From positions 1,550,001 to 1,614,000 of the forward strand of contig NZ_CP114978.1 of the NCBI RefSeq assembly GCF_027498035.1: DNA of 64,000 nucleotides, given 5' to 3'. Of the stretch, positions 1 through 7,759 are shown in pieces. Within the stretch, counting starts at the first letter, position 1, and every line of letters starts with the position of its first letter. The stretch is from Pseudoxanthomonas sp. (GTDB lineage Bacteria > Pseudomonadota > Gammaproteobacteria > Xanthomonadales > Xanthomonadaceae). The notes under the pieces were generated by a model. That model did no database searches. It was not told the DNA's origin and worked only from the letters and a program-made list of their open reading frames with translations. The position numbers and the translations under genes are program-made.

Positions 1-742
1 GCTTCAGGCCGCCGAGGATGTCGCCGCCCATCGGCACTTCGCCGCTGGCTAGCTTGCGGGTCCGCTCGCGCTGCACGGCCCACAGCCGCAACCGATAGAT
101 GCAGACCACGCACATGACCAGGAAACCAGCCGAAACCAGCATCAGGTTGGCGATACCGATCCGGTCCACGAGCAGCCGCGTCAGCAGCGGTCCAGCCAAC
201 GCGCCCAGCGTGCCCGCCGCGCCGATATAGCCGTAGTTGGCGCGCGCCTCGGCATCGCTGAAGACATCGGCCATGAAACTCCAGAACACTGCAACCGCGA
301 ACAGGTTGAATACGGTGATCCACAGGATGAAAGCCATGCCGCGTCCTGGCACGCCGCTGTCGAACATGACGTAGAACCCCAACAACGTAACGATGAAGAA
401 TCCGTATACCGTCGGCAAAAACACCCGCCGCGGGAAGCGGCTCACCAGCGCGCCATAGACCGGCTGCAGCGCCAGCATGATCAGGAACACGCAGGTGAAG
501 ATCACCTGCAGCGTGAATTCCTTGAGCGGCAGGCCGTGCCCGGCGAAGAAGGCGATCATCCCCGGCGGGAAGATCGCGCCGATGTCGTTGGATGAGGACA
601 TCGCCTCGCGCACCGGTCGCAGGATGTAATAGCCGCTGAGCAGACAGAAGAAATACAGGAACGCCCAGATCAGCGGCGGAGAGGCGCCCAGTGCGTCGCG
701 GAACCTGCCAATCATGTGGGGATTGCGGGTGACCTGATTCAT
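1..742 (-). CDS. MFS / NTP-NDP antiporter-like transporter (C-terminus off window)
   Basis: This is the N-terminal 247 residues of an integral membrane transporter whose 3' end lies beyond the left edge. Translation from the ATG at 742 begins MNQVTRNPHMIGRF and soon reaches YYILRPVREAMSS in the first membrane segment, a pattern of the major-facilitator relatives of bacterial ATP:ADP (NTP/NDP) exchangers. About six hydrophobic segments are visible, with a basic cytoplasmic stretch (LRLWAVQRERTRKL) near the cut. The substrate cannot be told from sequence; free-living xanthomonads carry such genes without known nucleotide parasitism. Family assignment is from memory of the motif. Confidence 0.7.
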   Translation of the reverse strand, partial: MNQVTRNPHMIGRFRDALGASPPLIWAFLYFFCLLSGYYILRPVREAMSSSNDIGAIFPPGMIAFFAGHGLPLKEFTLQVIFTCVFLIMLALQPVYGALVSRFPRRVFLPTVYGFFIVTLLGFYVMFDSGVPGRGMAFILWITVFNLFAVAVFWSFMADVFSDAEARANYGYIGAAGTLGALAGPLLTRLLVDRIGIANLMLVSAGFLVMCVVCIYRLRLWAVQRERTRKLASGEVPMGGDILGGLK

Positions 743-865
743 CGCGCTGCCAACAACGTGTGCTGCGAAAACGCCATGTGCGCAAGCTCGAAAGTCATCA
801 CGCGCGCACGGTATCCGATGCACTGCAACATCGCCAGCACACCAGTAGCATGACTGCGTGCCGAA

Positions 866-1762
866 TCAGTCTTGCTGCATGCCCTGCGGCCGCGTGGCCA
901 GCCACACGCCAGACGCGGCGCAGGCAAAGCCGGCCGCCTTGAGCCAGGTCAGGTGCTCGCCCAGGGTGAAATGACCGAAGACCGCCGTCACCGGCGGCAT
1001 CAGGAAGAACAGCGCCGCCACCTGCGTGGCCGCACCGCGCCGGATCAGCAGGAACAGCAGCGCGAACCCGCCGACCGAGTTCACCACCACCAACCAGGCC
1101 AGCGGCCAGTAGAAGTCGAAGCTGTTGTCGAAGCGGAAGCCTTCGCCGAGTGCGAACGGCAGCAGCACCAGCGCCGCCGCGCCGTTCTGGACTGTCAGCG
1201 CCAGCCGCATGTCCAGGTGGGCAGCGTGTCGCTTCTGGTAAAGCGTGCCGGCAGTGATCCCGAGCAGGCCCAGCATCAGCATGCCCCAGGCCGCCAAGGG
1301 CGTGGCGCCGTCGACCCGGTCTGCCACCACCAGCACCACGCCCAGCACCCCCAGCGCCATGCCAATCCAGCGCCGCAGTCCGAGTCGTTCGCTGCCATCC
1401 AGCGTGGCCACCAGTGCCACCAGCAACGGCATCGCCCCGATCACCAGCGCCGACACCCCGGCGTTGGCGCCCATCTGGAACGCCACATAGACCGAGCCAA
1501 AGTGCAACGCCAGCATCAGCACGCCCGTGACCGCGCTGTGCAGCAGCTCCCCACGGCTGCAGCGCGGCGCCCGCGCCAACAGCGACATCACGCCGAAGAC
1601 CAATGCGGCAATCCCGAAGCGCAACGCCAGCGATGTCAATGGCGCCGCGTGTGCCACCACCAGCTTGCCGACGATATAGCCCGTGCACCAGATCAGGACG
1701 AAGCTGATGCCCAACAGCGCGTCGCCGCCGGGGCGTGGGATGGAAGCAGTGTGATTGGGCAT
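866..1762 (-). CDS. EamA/DMT-family transporter
   Basis: About 298 residues with ten predicted membrane helices in two EamA repeats, the layout of drug/metabolite transporter exporters. The protein opens MPNHTASIPRPGG and enters the first helix at GISFVLIWCTGYIVGKL; the second repeat starts near WGMLMLGLLGITAGTLYQ. I chose the ATG at 1762; a GTG at 1789 is in frame and would add nine residues, and neither has a clear ribosome-binding site. It stands alone between the MFS gene and the divergent hydrolase. The substrate is unknown; amino-acid or metabolite export is typical of the family. A second, unrelated EamA gene lies at 42408. Confidence 0.8.
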   Translation of the reverse strand: MPNHTASIPRPGGDALLGISFVLIWCTGYIVGKLVVAHAAPLTSLALRFGIAALVFGVMSLLARAPRCSRGELLHSAVTGVLMLALHFGSVYVAFQMGANAGVSALVIGAMPLLVALVATLDGSERLGLRRWIGMALGVLGVVLVVADRVDGATPLAAWGMLMLGLLGITAGTLYQKRHAAHLDMRLALTVQNGAAALVLLPFALGEGFRFDNSFDFYWPLAWLVVVNSVGGFALLFLLIRRGAATQVAALFFLMPPVTAVFGHFTLGEHLTWLKAAGFACAASGVWLATRPQGMQQD

Positions 1763-2037
1763 CAGCCAGATGATCGCCCAGCCAGTCACCGGAGGTCATT
1801 ACCGCTTTGGTCTGGCAGGACCGCATTGCGGGGTGATCGAAAGCAACCGCACACGCGACGTGGCATCCGGTCTTGAGCACACGCTCCGAACACAGCGAGC
1901 ATCATTTCCCGTATTCAGAAAAGCCGGAAAATTCCTGCAGGATGAACAAGATGCCGTGGCTACCTCTTCCCGTTTGTGGATTACCGGAAAGCGGCGTTAT
2001 GATCCCGTCAGGTCGAGATCAGGCGGGCGTTGGACAC

Positions 2038-3513
2038 ATGAAAGAACACAGTGGGCGGCGCCGTGGACGATCATTGCGATTGAGCTCCCTGGCGATGCTC
2101 CTGCCGCTTGCACTCTCGTCGACCGCCCAGACGCCGACGCTGACCGCCCCGCTGCCGACCGTGGTCGGTTCACTGGCCCAGTCCTCCAGTGCTGCCGCCG
2201 ATGCCTGGCGCGCCGCGCCTGCACCGTATGAATCGCCGACCAAGCCGTTGCCCTATCGCACTGCGCTGAATCCCGCGCAGATCCGGCCGGTCGCGGCCGG
2301 GTTCGATGTCGCCGCATTTGAGGCGCTGGCCAATGACCTGACTGTCGGTGAGCGCATTCCCGGCCTGGCGATGGCCATCGTCCAGGACGGCCGTGTCATC
2401 AGCGCCCGCGGTTACGGCGTCACCGACGTTCGCCACCCGCAGCCGATCAATGCCCACACCGTGTTCCGCCTGGCATCGCTGTCCAAGGCGTTCGCCGGCA
2501 CCATGACCGGCCTGCTGGTCAATGACGGCCTGCTGCGCTGGGACAGCAAGGTCTCTGACTATGTGCCACGCTTCCAGCTGATCGATCCGGTCGCCACCCG
2601 CCAGGTCACGGTGGCCGACGTGCTGAGCCACCGTACTGGCCTGCGTTGGCACAACGCCTTCGACCGCGACATCGAATCCAACGCCGACTACTACACCGTG
2701 TCGCAGAAGCTGGCGACCGCACCGCTGGGCTGCAAGCCGGGCGAATGCTACGAGTACCAGAACGTCGCCTTCAGCCTGATCGGCGACGTGGTCTTCGCCG
2801 CGACCGGCAGCTTCTACGACCAGGTCGTGGACCGGCGCATCTTCAAGCCACTGGGCATGAACGACGCCAGCATCGGCCTGGCCGGCATCGAGAACAGCGC
2901 CAGCTGGGCCCGCCCGCATGTGCGCGCGCGCAGCGGCTGGACCTCGATCGATCCCAAGCCCACCTATTACCGCCTGGCCCCCGCGGCAGGCGTCAATGCC
3001 AGTGCCAGCGACATGGCGCAATGGCTGCTGGCCCACCTGGGCCATCGCCCCGACGTCCTGCCCGCGCCGCTGCTGGCCACGCTGCACGCGCCGTTGATCA
3101 ACACCCCCGGCGAAATGCGCGCCGGCTGGCGCGGCGCCCGCGTCGACTCGGCCAGCTACGCACTGGCCTGGCGCGTGCTGGACTATTCCGGCCAGCAGGT
3201 CGTATTCCATGCCGGCGCGGTCGAAGGCTATCGCGGCCTGGTCGCCATGGTTCCGGGGCGCGACTTCGGCGTGGCGATCCTGTGGAACAGCACCAGCCCA
3301 TTGCCTTCAGGCCTGCTGCCGACGGTGTTGGACACCGCCCTGGGTCTGCCACCGCAGCAGTGGCTGAACACCGAGCTGGGCAAGCAACTGCTGCTAGCCC
3401 AGACCAACGGCCACCCATTGCCGCAGGCTTTGCACATGGCCGCCGGCGACGACGCCATTGATGACGACGAAGCCGGTGCATCGTCGGGCAAGGCCGTCGC
3501 CGCACCGCGCTGA
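2038..3513 (+). CDS. Secreted beta-lactamase-family serine hydrolase
   Basis: A 491-residue exported protein of the class C beta-lactamase/DD-peptidase fold (Pfam Beta-lactamase, PF00144). The ATG at 2038 is preferred because it opens a signal peptide (MKEHSGRRRGRSLRLSS, then a hydrophobic core ending SSTAQ); an upstream in-frame start at 1873 would bury it. Catalytic signatures are visible: S147-x-x-K150 in RLASLSKAF, Y240-Q-N242, and H391-A-G in place of the KTG triad. Such proteins are esterases, peptidases or penicillin-interactive enzymes; true lactamase activity should not be assumed. The C-terminus is a low-complexity Asp/Ala tail. A strong terminator follows. Confidence 0.85.
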   Translation: MKEHSGRRRGRSLRLSSLAMLLPLALSSTAQTPTLTAPLPTVVGSLAQSSSAAADAWRAAPAPYESPTKPLPYRTALNPAQIRPVAAGFDVAAFEALANDLTVGERIPGLAMAIVQDGRVISARGYGVTDVRHPQPINAHTVFRLASLSKAFAGTMTGLLVNDGLLRWDSKVSDYVPRFQLIDPVATRQVTVADVLSHRTGLRWHNAFDRDIESNADYYTVSQKLATAPLGCKPGECYEYQNVAFSLIGDVVFAATGSFYDQVVDRRIFKPLGMNDASIGLAGIENSASWARPHVRARSGWTSIDPKPTYYRLAPAAGVNASASDMAQWLLAHLGHRPDVLPAPLLATLHAPLINTPGEMRAGWRGARVDSASYALAWRVLDYSGQQVVFHAGAVEGYRGLVAMVPGRDFGVAILWNSTSPLPSGLLPTVLDTALGLPPQQWLNTELGKQLLLAQTNGHPLPQALHMAAGDDAIDDDEAGASSGKAVAAPR

Positions 3514-3537
3514 GGGCTCGCACCCAGGCAGCGATGA

Positions 3538-3564
3538 AAAACGCCGGGCATGTCCCGGCGTTTT
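3538..3564 (+). terminator. Rho-independent terminator of the serine hydrolase
   Basis: An 11-bp stem (AAAACGCCGGG paired with CCCGGCGTTTT) with a five-base loop, followed by a T-rich run. It begins 24 bases after the hydrolase stop. The A-tract on the other side could also let it stop minus-strand transcription. Confidence 0.85.
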
Positions 3565-3648
3565 CTTTTGGCGCGACCCCGGGCGGAACCTCCATTCAGT
3601 GGACCGCTTCTCCCCTGCCATTGATCCAGCCGACCTCCGGAACACGGG

Positions 3649-3690
3649 CGAAAAAAAACCTCCTTCCCGCTGGGCACCGGGAAGGAGGTT
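3649..3690 (-). terminator. Rho-independent terminator of the histone-like gene
   Basis: A perfect 13-bp stem (AACCTCCTTCCCG and its complement) around an eight-base loop, with eight A's at 3651-3658 that read as a U-run on the minus strand. It lies 39 bases past the stop of the lysine-rich protein gene. Confidence 0.9.
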
Positions 3691-3729
3691 TCATTGAGGT
3701 CTTGCGTGTCGCAGTTGCCGCGATCTTTT

Positions 3730-4161
3730 TTAGATCAGCGGAGCCGGCGTCGCGGGAAGCGCGACCGGGGCCGACTTCTTCTTGGCAACCTTCTTCTTGG
3801 CTACTTTCTTGGCAGGCGCTTTCTTGGCCGGCGCCTTCTTGGCAGCCTTCTTGACGACCTTCTTCGCTACTTTCTTGGCCGGCTTCTTGGCGACCTTCTT
3901 GGCAGCCTTCTTCACGACCTTCTTGGCGGCAGCTTTCTTGGCAACCTTCTTGGTGGCCTTCTTCGCTACTTTCTTGGCCGGCTTCTTGGCGACCTTCTTG
4001 GCAGCCTTCTTCACGACCTTCTTCACTGCCTTCTTGGCCTTGGCGACCTTCTTGGCAGCCTTCTTCACGACCTTTTTCACGGCCTTCTTGACGGCCGCTT
4101 TCTTGGCGACCTTCTTGGTGGCCTTCTTGGCCGTTTTCTTTACAGCTTTCTTCGTTGCCAT
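3730..4161 (-). CDS. Lysine-rich histone H1-like DNA-binding protein
   Basis: A 143-residue protein built almost only of Lys, Ala, Val and Pro in AKKVAKK/PAKKVAKK repeats, like the C-terminal tail of eukaryotic histone H1 and the bacterial AlgP/HU-tail and Hc1 proteins. It should bind DNA or RNA non-specifically in the nucleoid. No folded domain is visible; the last residues (SAPVALPATPAPLI) are the only non-repetitive part. AGGAG sits about seven bases before the ATG. Xanthomonads commonly carry a gene of this kind annotated as histone. It has its own promoter at 4506-4534 and terminator at 3649-3690. Repeat number probably varies among strains. Confidence 0.85.
   Translation of the reverse strand: MATKKAVKKTAKKATKKVAKKAAVKKAVKKVVKKAAKKVAKAKKAVKKVVKKAAKKVAKKPAKKVAKKATKKVAKKAAAKKVVKKAAKKVAKKPAKKVAKKVVKKAAKKAPAKKAPAKKVAKKKVAKKKSAPVALPATPAPLI
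3862..4023. repeat. 99-bp spaced direct repeat inside the histone-like gene
   Basis: A stretch of about 63 bases starting CTTCGCTACTTTCTTGG at 3862 recurs unchanged at 3961, exactly 99 bases (33 codons) later, within a gene already made of shorter KK-encoding repeats. Identity at the nucleotide level suggests a recent in-frame duplication or gene conversion. Confidence 0.85.
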
Positions 4162-4332
4162 GTGATGGCTCCTCGTCAGTGATTACTTTGGATGAAACAT
4201 CCGGTACCAAGCCCAGTACTCAAAACGCCGCGGGAGTCGGACCCGCATGCAGCCGCCGACGCGCCATGCGCGCTGGGGCGGATCTTGTTCGACGCAGACC
4301 ACAGCCCGCGTCGCACACCTGACCATGCAAAG

Positions 4333-4360
4333 ACACCTGCGGCCGGGGTGGCGCAGGTGT
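4333..4360 (-). repeat. Hairpin in the leader of the histone-like gene
   Basis: Nine-base arms ACACCTGCG (4333-4341) and CGCAGGTGT (4352-4360) pair perfectly around a ten-base G-rich loop. There is no U-run, so it is not an intrinsic terminator; in the predicted transcript it sits about 170 bases before the start codon. Role unknown. Confidence 0.5.
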
Positions 4361-4505
4361 CCTGGATCAGGTGCTGAATTTCTTCGGGGGAAGCGAAGCC
4401 TTCGACCATCCTCTTCGGGGTGCGGGCGGATGACCTTGTCGTTGTGCGTTTCGTCGCGATGACCGGCTCGCTTGCGTTGATGGTGCGTGAGATGCGTTGG
4501 GGCGA

Positions 4506-4534
4506 AACCTAATCACGGTTTTTATAGGTGTCAA
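4506..4534 (-). promoter_or_regulatory. Sigma70-type promoter for the histone-like gene
   Basis: On the minus strand a perfect -35 TTGACA (4529-4534) is followed after 17 bases by TAGGTT (4506-4511) as a -10 element. The predicted start near 4499 gives a leader of about 340 bases before the ATG at 4161. No other gene lies between. Confidence 0.6.
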
Positions 4535-4953
4535 CTACTTTTCATAAAAACTTCCAAGCTTTTTTTCAGGCGTCGCCCCTTCCATCCGGGCATCCCCGCG
4601 ATGCACACACTGCCAATGCACGCGATGAAAGCCGCGGGCAGCGACGCCATTTTTATCAGAGTGCTTTTTTTATGATGTTTCATGCATGCATGCCTGATGC
4701 ATTTCGCGTGCAGGTGATCGCACCTCACCCGCAACGTCCACGCGAACCGGGCGCGTCGCGCAGTTGAATCGCGGCTGATCCCGCCTGTTTTTTCTTTCGG
4801 CTTTTCGCGCCGCACAAGCAACGTTGCGCGCGAACTGCGCAAACTTTTCGACGCGCGCCGACGTGGTGCAAGGCCGCTCCGCCACCTTTGCGCCGGTAGC
4901 GCACATCACCTTTCGTCATCATTCGATACCGACAGGTGATCGGAACGGGCAAA

Positions 4954-4983
4954 CAAAAACGCCGCGTCCTTCGACGCGGCGTT
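4954..4983 (-). terminator. Rho-independent terminator of the gcv cluster
   Basis: An 11-bp perfect stem (AACGCCGCGTC with its complement) around a CTTC loop at 4958-4983, with an A-rich stretch that reads as U's on the minus strand. It follows the gcvH stop by about 47 bases. Confidence 0.88.
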
Positions 4984-5029
4984 GTTCGGTTCAAGCTGGC
5001 CGGCATGCCGGCCATCGGCAAGCGAAGAC

Positions 5030-5425
5030 TCAGTCTTCCTCTTCGTCCATCTGCTCGGCGTACTCGTCCGGGTCCAGCAGGTCGCCGAGCTCGTCGGCGT
5101 TGCTGATCTCGACCACGTACAGCCAGCCCTCGCCGTAGGCGTCTTCGTTGATGGTTTCCGGCTTGTCGGCCAGCGCGTCGTTGACCTCCACCACCGTGCC
5201 CGACACCGGGCTATACACATCCGAGGCGGCCTTGACCGACTCGACCACGGCGCTGGCCGTCCCGACGGCGACGGTGTCGCCGACGCCCGGCAGTTCGACG
5301 TAGACCAGATCACCCAGCAGGCCCTGGGCGTGATCGGAAATGCCGACAGTGACGCGACCGTTTCCTTCGACGCGTGCCCACTCGTGGGACTTGAGAAATT
5401 TCAGATCGCCAGGGATCTCGCTCAT
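5030..5425 (-). CDS. gcvH: Glycine cleavage system H protein
   Basis: A 131-residue lipoyl carrier of the glycine cleavage complex. It shuttles the aminomethyl group from GcvP to GcvT and is reoxidised by the L protein. The lipoyl-lysine motif ESVKAASD places the modified residue at Lys65, the usual position. Length and start (MSEIPGDLKFLKSHEW) match the family; the acidic C-terminus (EQMDEEED) is a local feature. It is last in a minus-strand run after gcvT and a broken isomerase gene, with 67 bases between isomerase stop and its start, and ends at a strong terminator. GcvP is not in the window. Confidence 0.97.
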   Translation of the reverse strand: MSEIPGDLKFLKSHEWARVEGNGRVTVGISDHAQGLLGDLVYVELPGVGDTVAVGTASAVVESVKAASDVYSPVSGTVVEVNDALADKPETINEDAYGEGWLYVVEISNADELGDLLDPDEYAEQMDEEED

Positions 5426-5492
5426 GGGGTTGCTCCGGCCGAAGGCAGTGGTGGGAATGGAACCAAGTTTAGCGAAAGGCGCAGGCGACTTG

Positions 5493-6115
5493 TCAGCCGG
5501 CGCGGTACGGCGCCCTGCCGCTGGTCAGCGCAGCGTCAAGCAGGTCGATGCGGTCCTGGCCCCAGAACGGCTCGCCATCGCGCACGTAACCTGGCAGCCC
5601 CGGCAGGCCAGCGTCGATCGCCGCCTGGGTGTTGTCGCGGTAGATCGCTTCGACCCGTTCGTCGCACGCCAGGGCCAGCACCGCCTCAGCATCGAAGCCC
5701 TGCACCTGCAGCAGGCCAGCCAGCACATTGGCGTCGGCCAGGTCCTGGTCATGCACCCACAGCGCTTCGTATGCGGCAGACATATATATATATGTGGCGC
5801 GTGGCCCTGCTCGATCAGCGCGATGGCGATGCGATCGGCCAGCGCGATGTCGCAGGGATAGAACTTCGGCTTGAGGTTGAGCGGCAGGCCGCGCTGCTCA
5901 CGCACGCGCTGCAGTTCGATCAGCCGGTACGACTGTCGCGCCGGCGGCCGCTGCGCCAACGGCAGCGCACCCACTTCGGCGAACAGGTCGAAGATCCGCA
6001 CCGGCCGTACCCGCACCTGCGCACCGTGGCGCGCGGCCATGTCCAGGAACGCCTGGTGTCCCAGATAGGACCAGGGCGAATGCAGGGTGACGAAGTAGTC
6101 GAGGGTCGCGGCCAT
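5493..6115 (-). pseudogene. 2-hydroxychromene-2-carboxylate isomerase-like (DsbA fold), frameshifted at an (AT)6 tract
   Basis: Two frames together make one GSH-dependent isomerase of the NahD/HCCA family. The N-terminal part starts MAATLDYFVTLHSPWSYLG, carrying the S-P-W-x-Y-L-G active-site region; it reads into the AT tract at 5782-5793 and then out of frame to a stop at 5525. The family's C-terminal half (YEALWVHDQDLADANVLAGL and onward) continues in another frame to the stop at 5493. Losing one AT unit would restore a single 206-residue frame, the usual family length. The gene lies 21 bases after gcvT. It may be a pseudogene, a phase-variable gene or a sequencing error; the sequence alone cannot decide. 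Confidence 0.75.
5782..5793. repeat. (AT)6 dinucleotide tract at the isomerase frameshift
   Basis: Six AT units in a coding region that is otherwise strongly GC-rich. The two halves of the isomerase gene change frame exactly here: 14 bases separate the last upstream codon boundary (5794) from the first downstream codon (5780), where a multiple of three is needed, so five units would be in frame. Confidence 0.9.
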
Positions 6116-6136
6116 GATCGCTTGCGCGCTCGTCAG

Positions 6137-7243
6137 TCAGGCGAGCACACCAGGCTGGGCCTGGCCATCGCGCACGAACGGGAACTTGACCACGCGCACC
6201 GGCACTTCGCGACCGCGGATGTCCACGCGCACGTCGCCCGGTTCACCCGAGGGCACGCGCGCGAAGGCGATGGCCTTGCCCAGCGTCGGCGAGAAGGTGC
6301 CCGACAGGATCTCGCCGTCACCCTGGGCGGTAATGACCTTCTGGCCATGGCGCAGCACGCCCTTCTCATCCATCACCAGACCGATCAGCTGGCGCGGCGC
6401 GCCCTGCAGGTGTTGTGCCTCCAGCACGGGACGGCCTACGAACTCGCGACCGTCATCCAGGGTCACGGTCCAGCCCATCGCCGCCTCGTAGGGCGACACG
6501 GTTTCGTCCATGTCCTGGCCATAGAGGTTCATGCCCGCTTCCAGGCGCAGGGTGTCGCGCGCGCCCAGGCCAGCCGGCTTGACGCCCGCTTCCAGCAGCG
6601 CATCCCAGAAGGCCACCGCCGCATCGGTCGGCAGCACGATCTCGAAACCGTCTTCGCCGGTGTAGCCGGTGCGCGCGAGGAACAGCTCGGCACCCTGTGC
6701 GCTCCGCGCTTCCAAAGCGGCGAAGCGCAGCAGCTTGTCGGCCGCTTCGCGGTCGCCCTCACGCAGCAGGCCGATCACCTTGGCGCGGGCGTTGGGGCCC
6801 TGCACGGCGATCATCGACAGCTCCGGGCGCTCGCTCACCTGCACGCCGTAGGCGGCGGCCTGCTTGTTGATCCACGCCAGGTCCTTGTCGCGGGTGGCGG
6901 CGTTGACGACCAGGCGGAAGTAGGCGTCTTCCATGAAGTAGACGATCAGGTCGTCGATCACGCCGCCCTTTTCGTCCAGCATCGCGGTGTACAGCGCCTT
7001 GCCCGGCTTCTTGAGCTTGTCGACCGAATTGGCCACCAGGTAACGCAGGAATTCGCGCGTGCGCGGACCGCGCAGGTCGACCACGGTCATGTGGCTGACG
7101 TCGAACATGCCCGCGTCGGCGCGCACGGCGTGGTGTTCCTCGATCTGCGAGCCGTAGCTGATCGGCATGTCCCAGCCGCCGAAGTCCACCATCTTGGCGC
7201 CGAGCGCGCGGTGGCTGTCGTTGAGGATCGTCTTCTGGGTCAT
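6137..7243 (-). CDS. gcvT: Aminomethyltransferase (glycine cleavage T protein)
   Basis: A 368-residue folate-dependent enzyme that releases ammonia from the H-protein-bound aminomethyl group and makes 5,10-methylene-tetrahydrofolate. The start MTQKTILNDSHRALGAKMVDF and the segments GWDMPISYGSQIEEH, FDVSHMTVVDLRGP and LGARDTLRLEAGMNLYGQDM are typical of GcvT, as is the C-terminal RCPSGEPGDVRVDIRG-like barrel, here ARVPSGEPGDVRVDIRG. The length is normal. It is first in the run gcvT-isomerase-gcvH. Only 81 bases separate it from the NfeD gene upstream, and I found no tandem glycine-riboswitch aptamer there. Confidence 0.97.
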   Translation of the reverse strand: MTQKTILNDSHRALGAKMVDFGGWDMPISYGSQIEEHHAVRADAGMFDVSHMTVVDLRGPRTREFLRYLVANSVDKLKKPGKALYTAMLDEKGGVIDDLIVYFMEDAYFRLVVNAATRDKDLAWINKQAAAYGVQVSERPELSMIAVQGPNARAKVIGLLREGDREAADKLLRFAALEARSAQGAELFLARTGYTGEDGFEIVLPTDAAVAFWDALLEAGVKPAGLGARDTLRLEAGMNLYGQDMDETVSPYEAAMGWTVTLDDGREFVGRPVLEAQHLQGAPRQLIGLVMDEKGVLRHGQKVITAQGDGEILSGTFSPTLGKAIAFARVPSGEPGDVRVDIRGREVPVRVVKFPFVRDGQAQPGVLA

Positions 7244-7324
7244 GGGCCTGGTCCTTCCAAAGAGGCCGGCATTATTCCAGATGGGCCGGCCCGCGGTAGC
7301 GTGACCGGCGCCACATGCACCGAC

Positions 7325-7756
7325 TCAGGCGGCTTCCACCTGCAAGGTCATGCCATCGGTGGCGACGATCCGCACCGCCGCGCCGGCGGGCAGATCGGGG
7401 CCTTCCACGGTCCAGTAGGTGTCGGCCAGTTGGATACGGCCGCGGCCGCGCACGATGGCCTGGTCCAGCAGCGCGGTCTGGCCGACCAGCTGGTCGGCGC
7501 GACGATTGAGCAACGGCTTGTCGCTACGCTGCCCACGGGCACGGAACCAGCGCCGGTAGACCAGCACCGAGGCGATGGCGAAGACCGCGAACAATGCAGC
7601 CTGCGGCAGGATGCCCAACCCGGGCGCGACCAGCATCACCCCCATCATCGCCACGGCCGCCAGGCCCAGCCACATCAGCGAAGCGCCGGGCACCAGCGCT
7701 TCGGCTGCGAACAGCACCAGCGCCAGCACTGCCCAGAAGGCCAACCGCGTGGCCAC
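7325..7756 (-). CDS. NfeD-family membrane protein
   Basis: A 143-residue short NfeD protein: two or three membrane helices (FWAVLALVLFAAEALVPG, WLGLAAVAMMGVMLVAPGLGILPQ split across two segments) and a C-terminal OB-fold-like domain (RADQLVGQTALLDQAIVRGRGRIQLADTYW read in two parts). Such proteins pair with SPFH/flotillin-like membrane scaffolds. Its start lies three bases after the stop of the SPFH gene, so the two are almost certainly co-transcribed and coupled. It corresponds to E. coli YbbK-YbbJ (QmcA/NfeD) pairs by arrangement. Confidence 0.88.
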   Translation of the reverse strand: MATRLAFWAVLALVLFAAEALVPGASLMWLGLAAVAMMGVMLVAPGLGILPQAALFAVFAIASVLVYRRWFRARGQRSDKPLLNRRADQLVGQTALLDQAIVRGRGRIQLADTYWTVEGPDLPAGAAVRIVATDGMTLQVEAA

Positions 7757-7759
7757 GGC

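Larger units (their letters stand above)
4162..5029. other. 868-bp intergenic region: leader of the histone-like gene plus an AT-rich stretch
   Basis: No convincing gene. The left half (4162-4499) would be the long 5' leader of the histone-like mRNA and holds two hairpins: GCGGG/CCCGC at 4230-4246 and the longer one at 4333-4360. The part from 4511 to 4700 is conspicuously AT-rich for this genome and includes an alternating ATGCATGCATGC run near 4682. The right end carries the gcvH terminator. Short open frames here have non-native composition. Confidence 0.6.

Noticed and set aside
2170..3210. 346-codon minus-strand frame opposite the serine hydrolase
   Set aside because: The plus-strand gene holds the SxxK and YxN catalytic motifs; the antisense frame has none.
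3780..4160. CRISPR-like array of regular repeats
   Set aside because: The repeats are codon-periodic, in one open frame, and encode KK-rich peptide; there are no unique spacers.
4216..4262. tRNA-like stretch with GCGGGAGTCGGACCCGC
   Set aside because: The T-loop GTTCRA motif and an acceptor stem are missing; it is just a hairpin in the leader.
7244..7324. Glycine riboswitch before gcvT
   Set aside because: Only 81 bases are available and no tandem aptamer core is visible.
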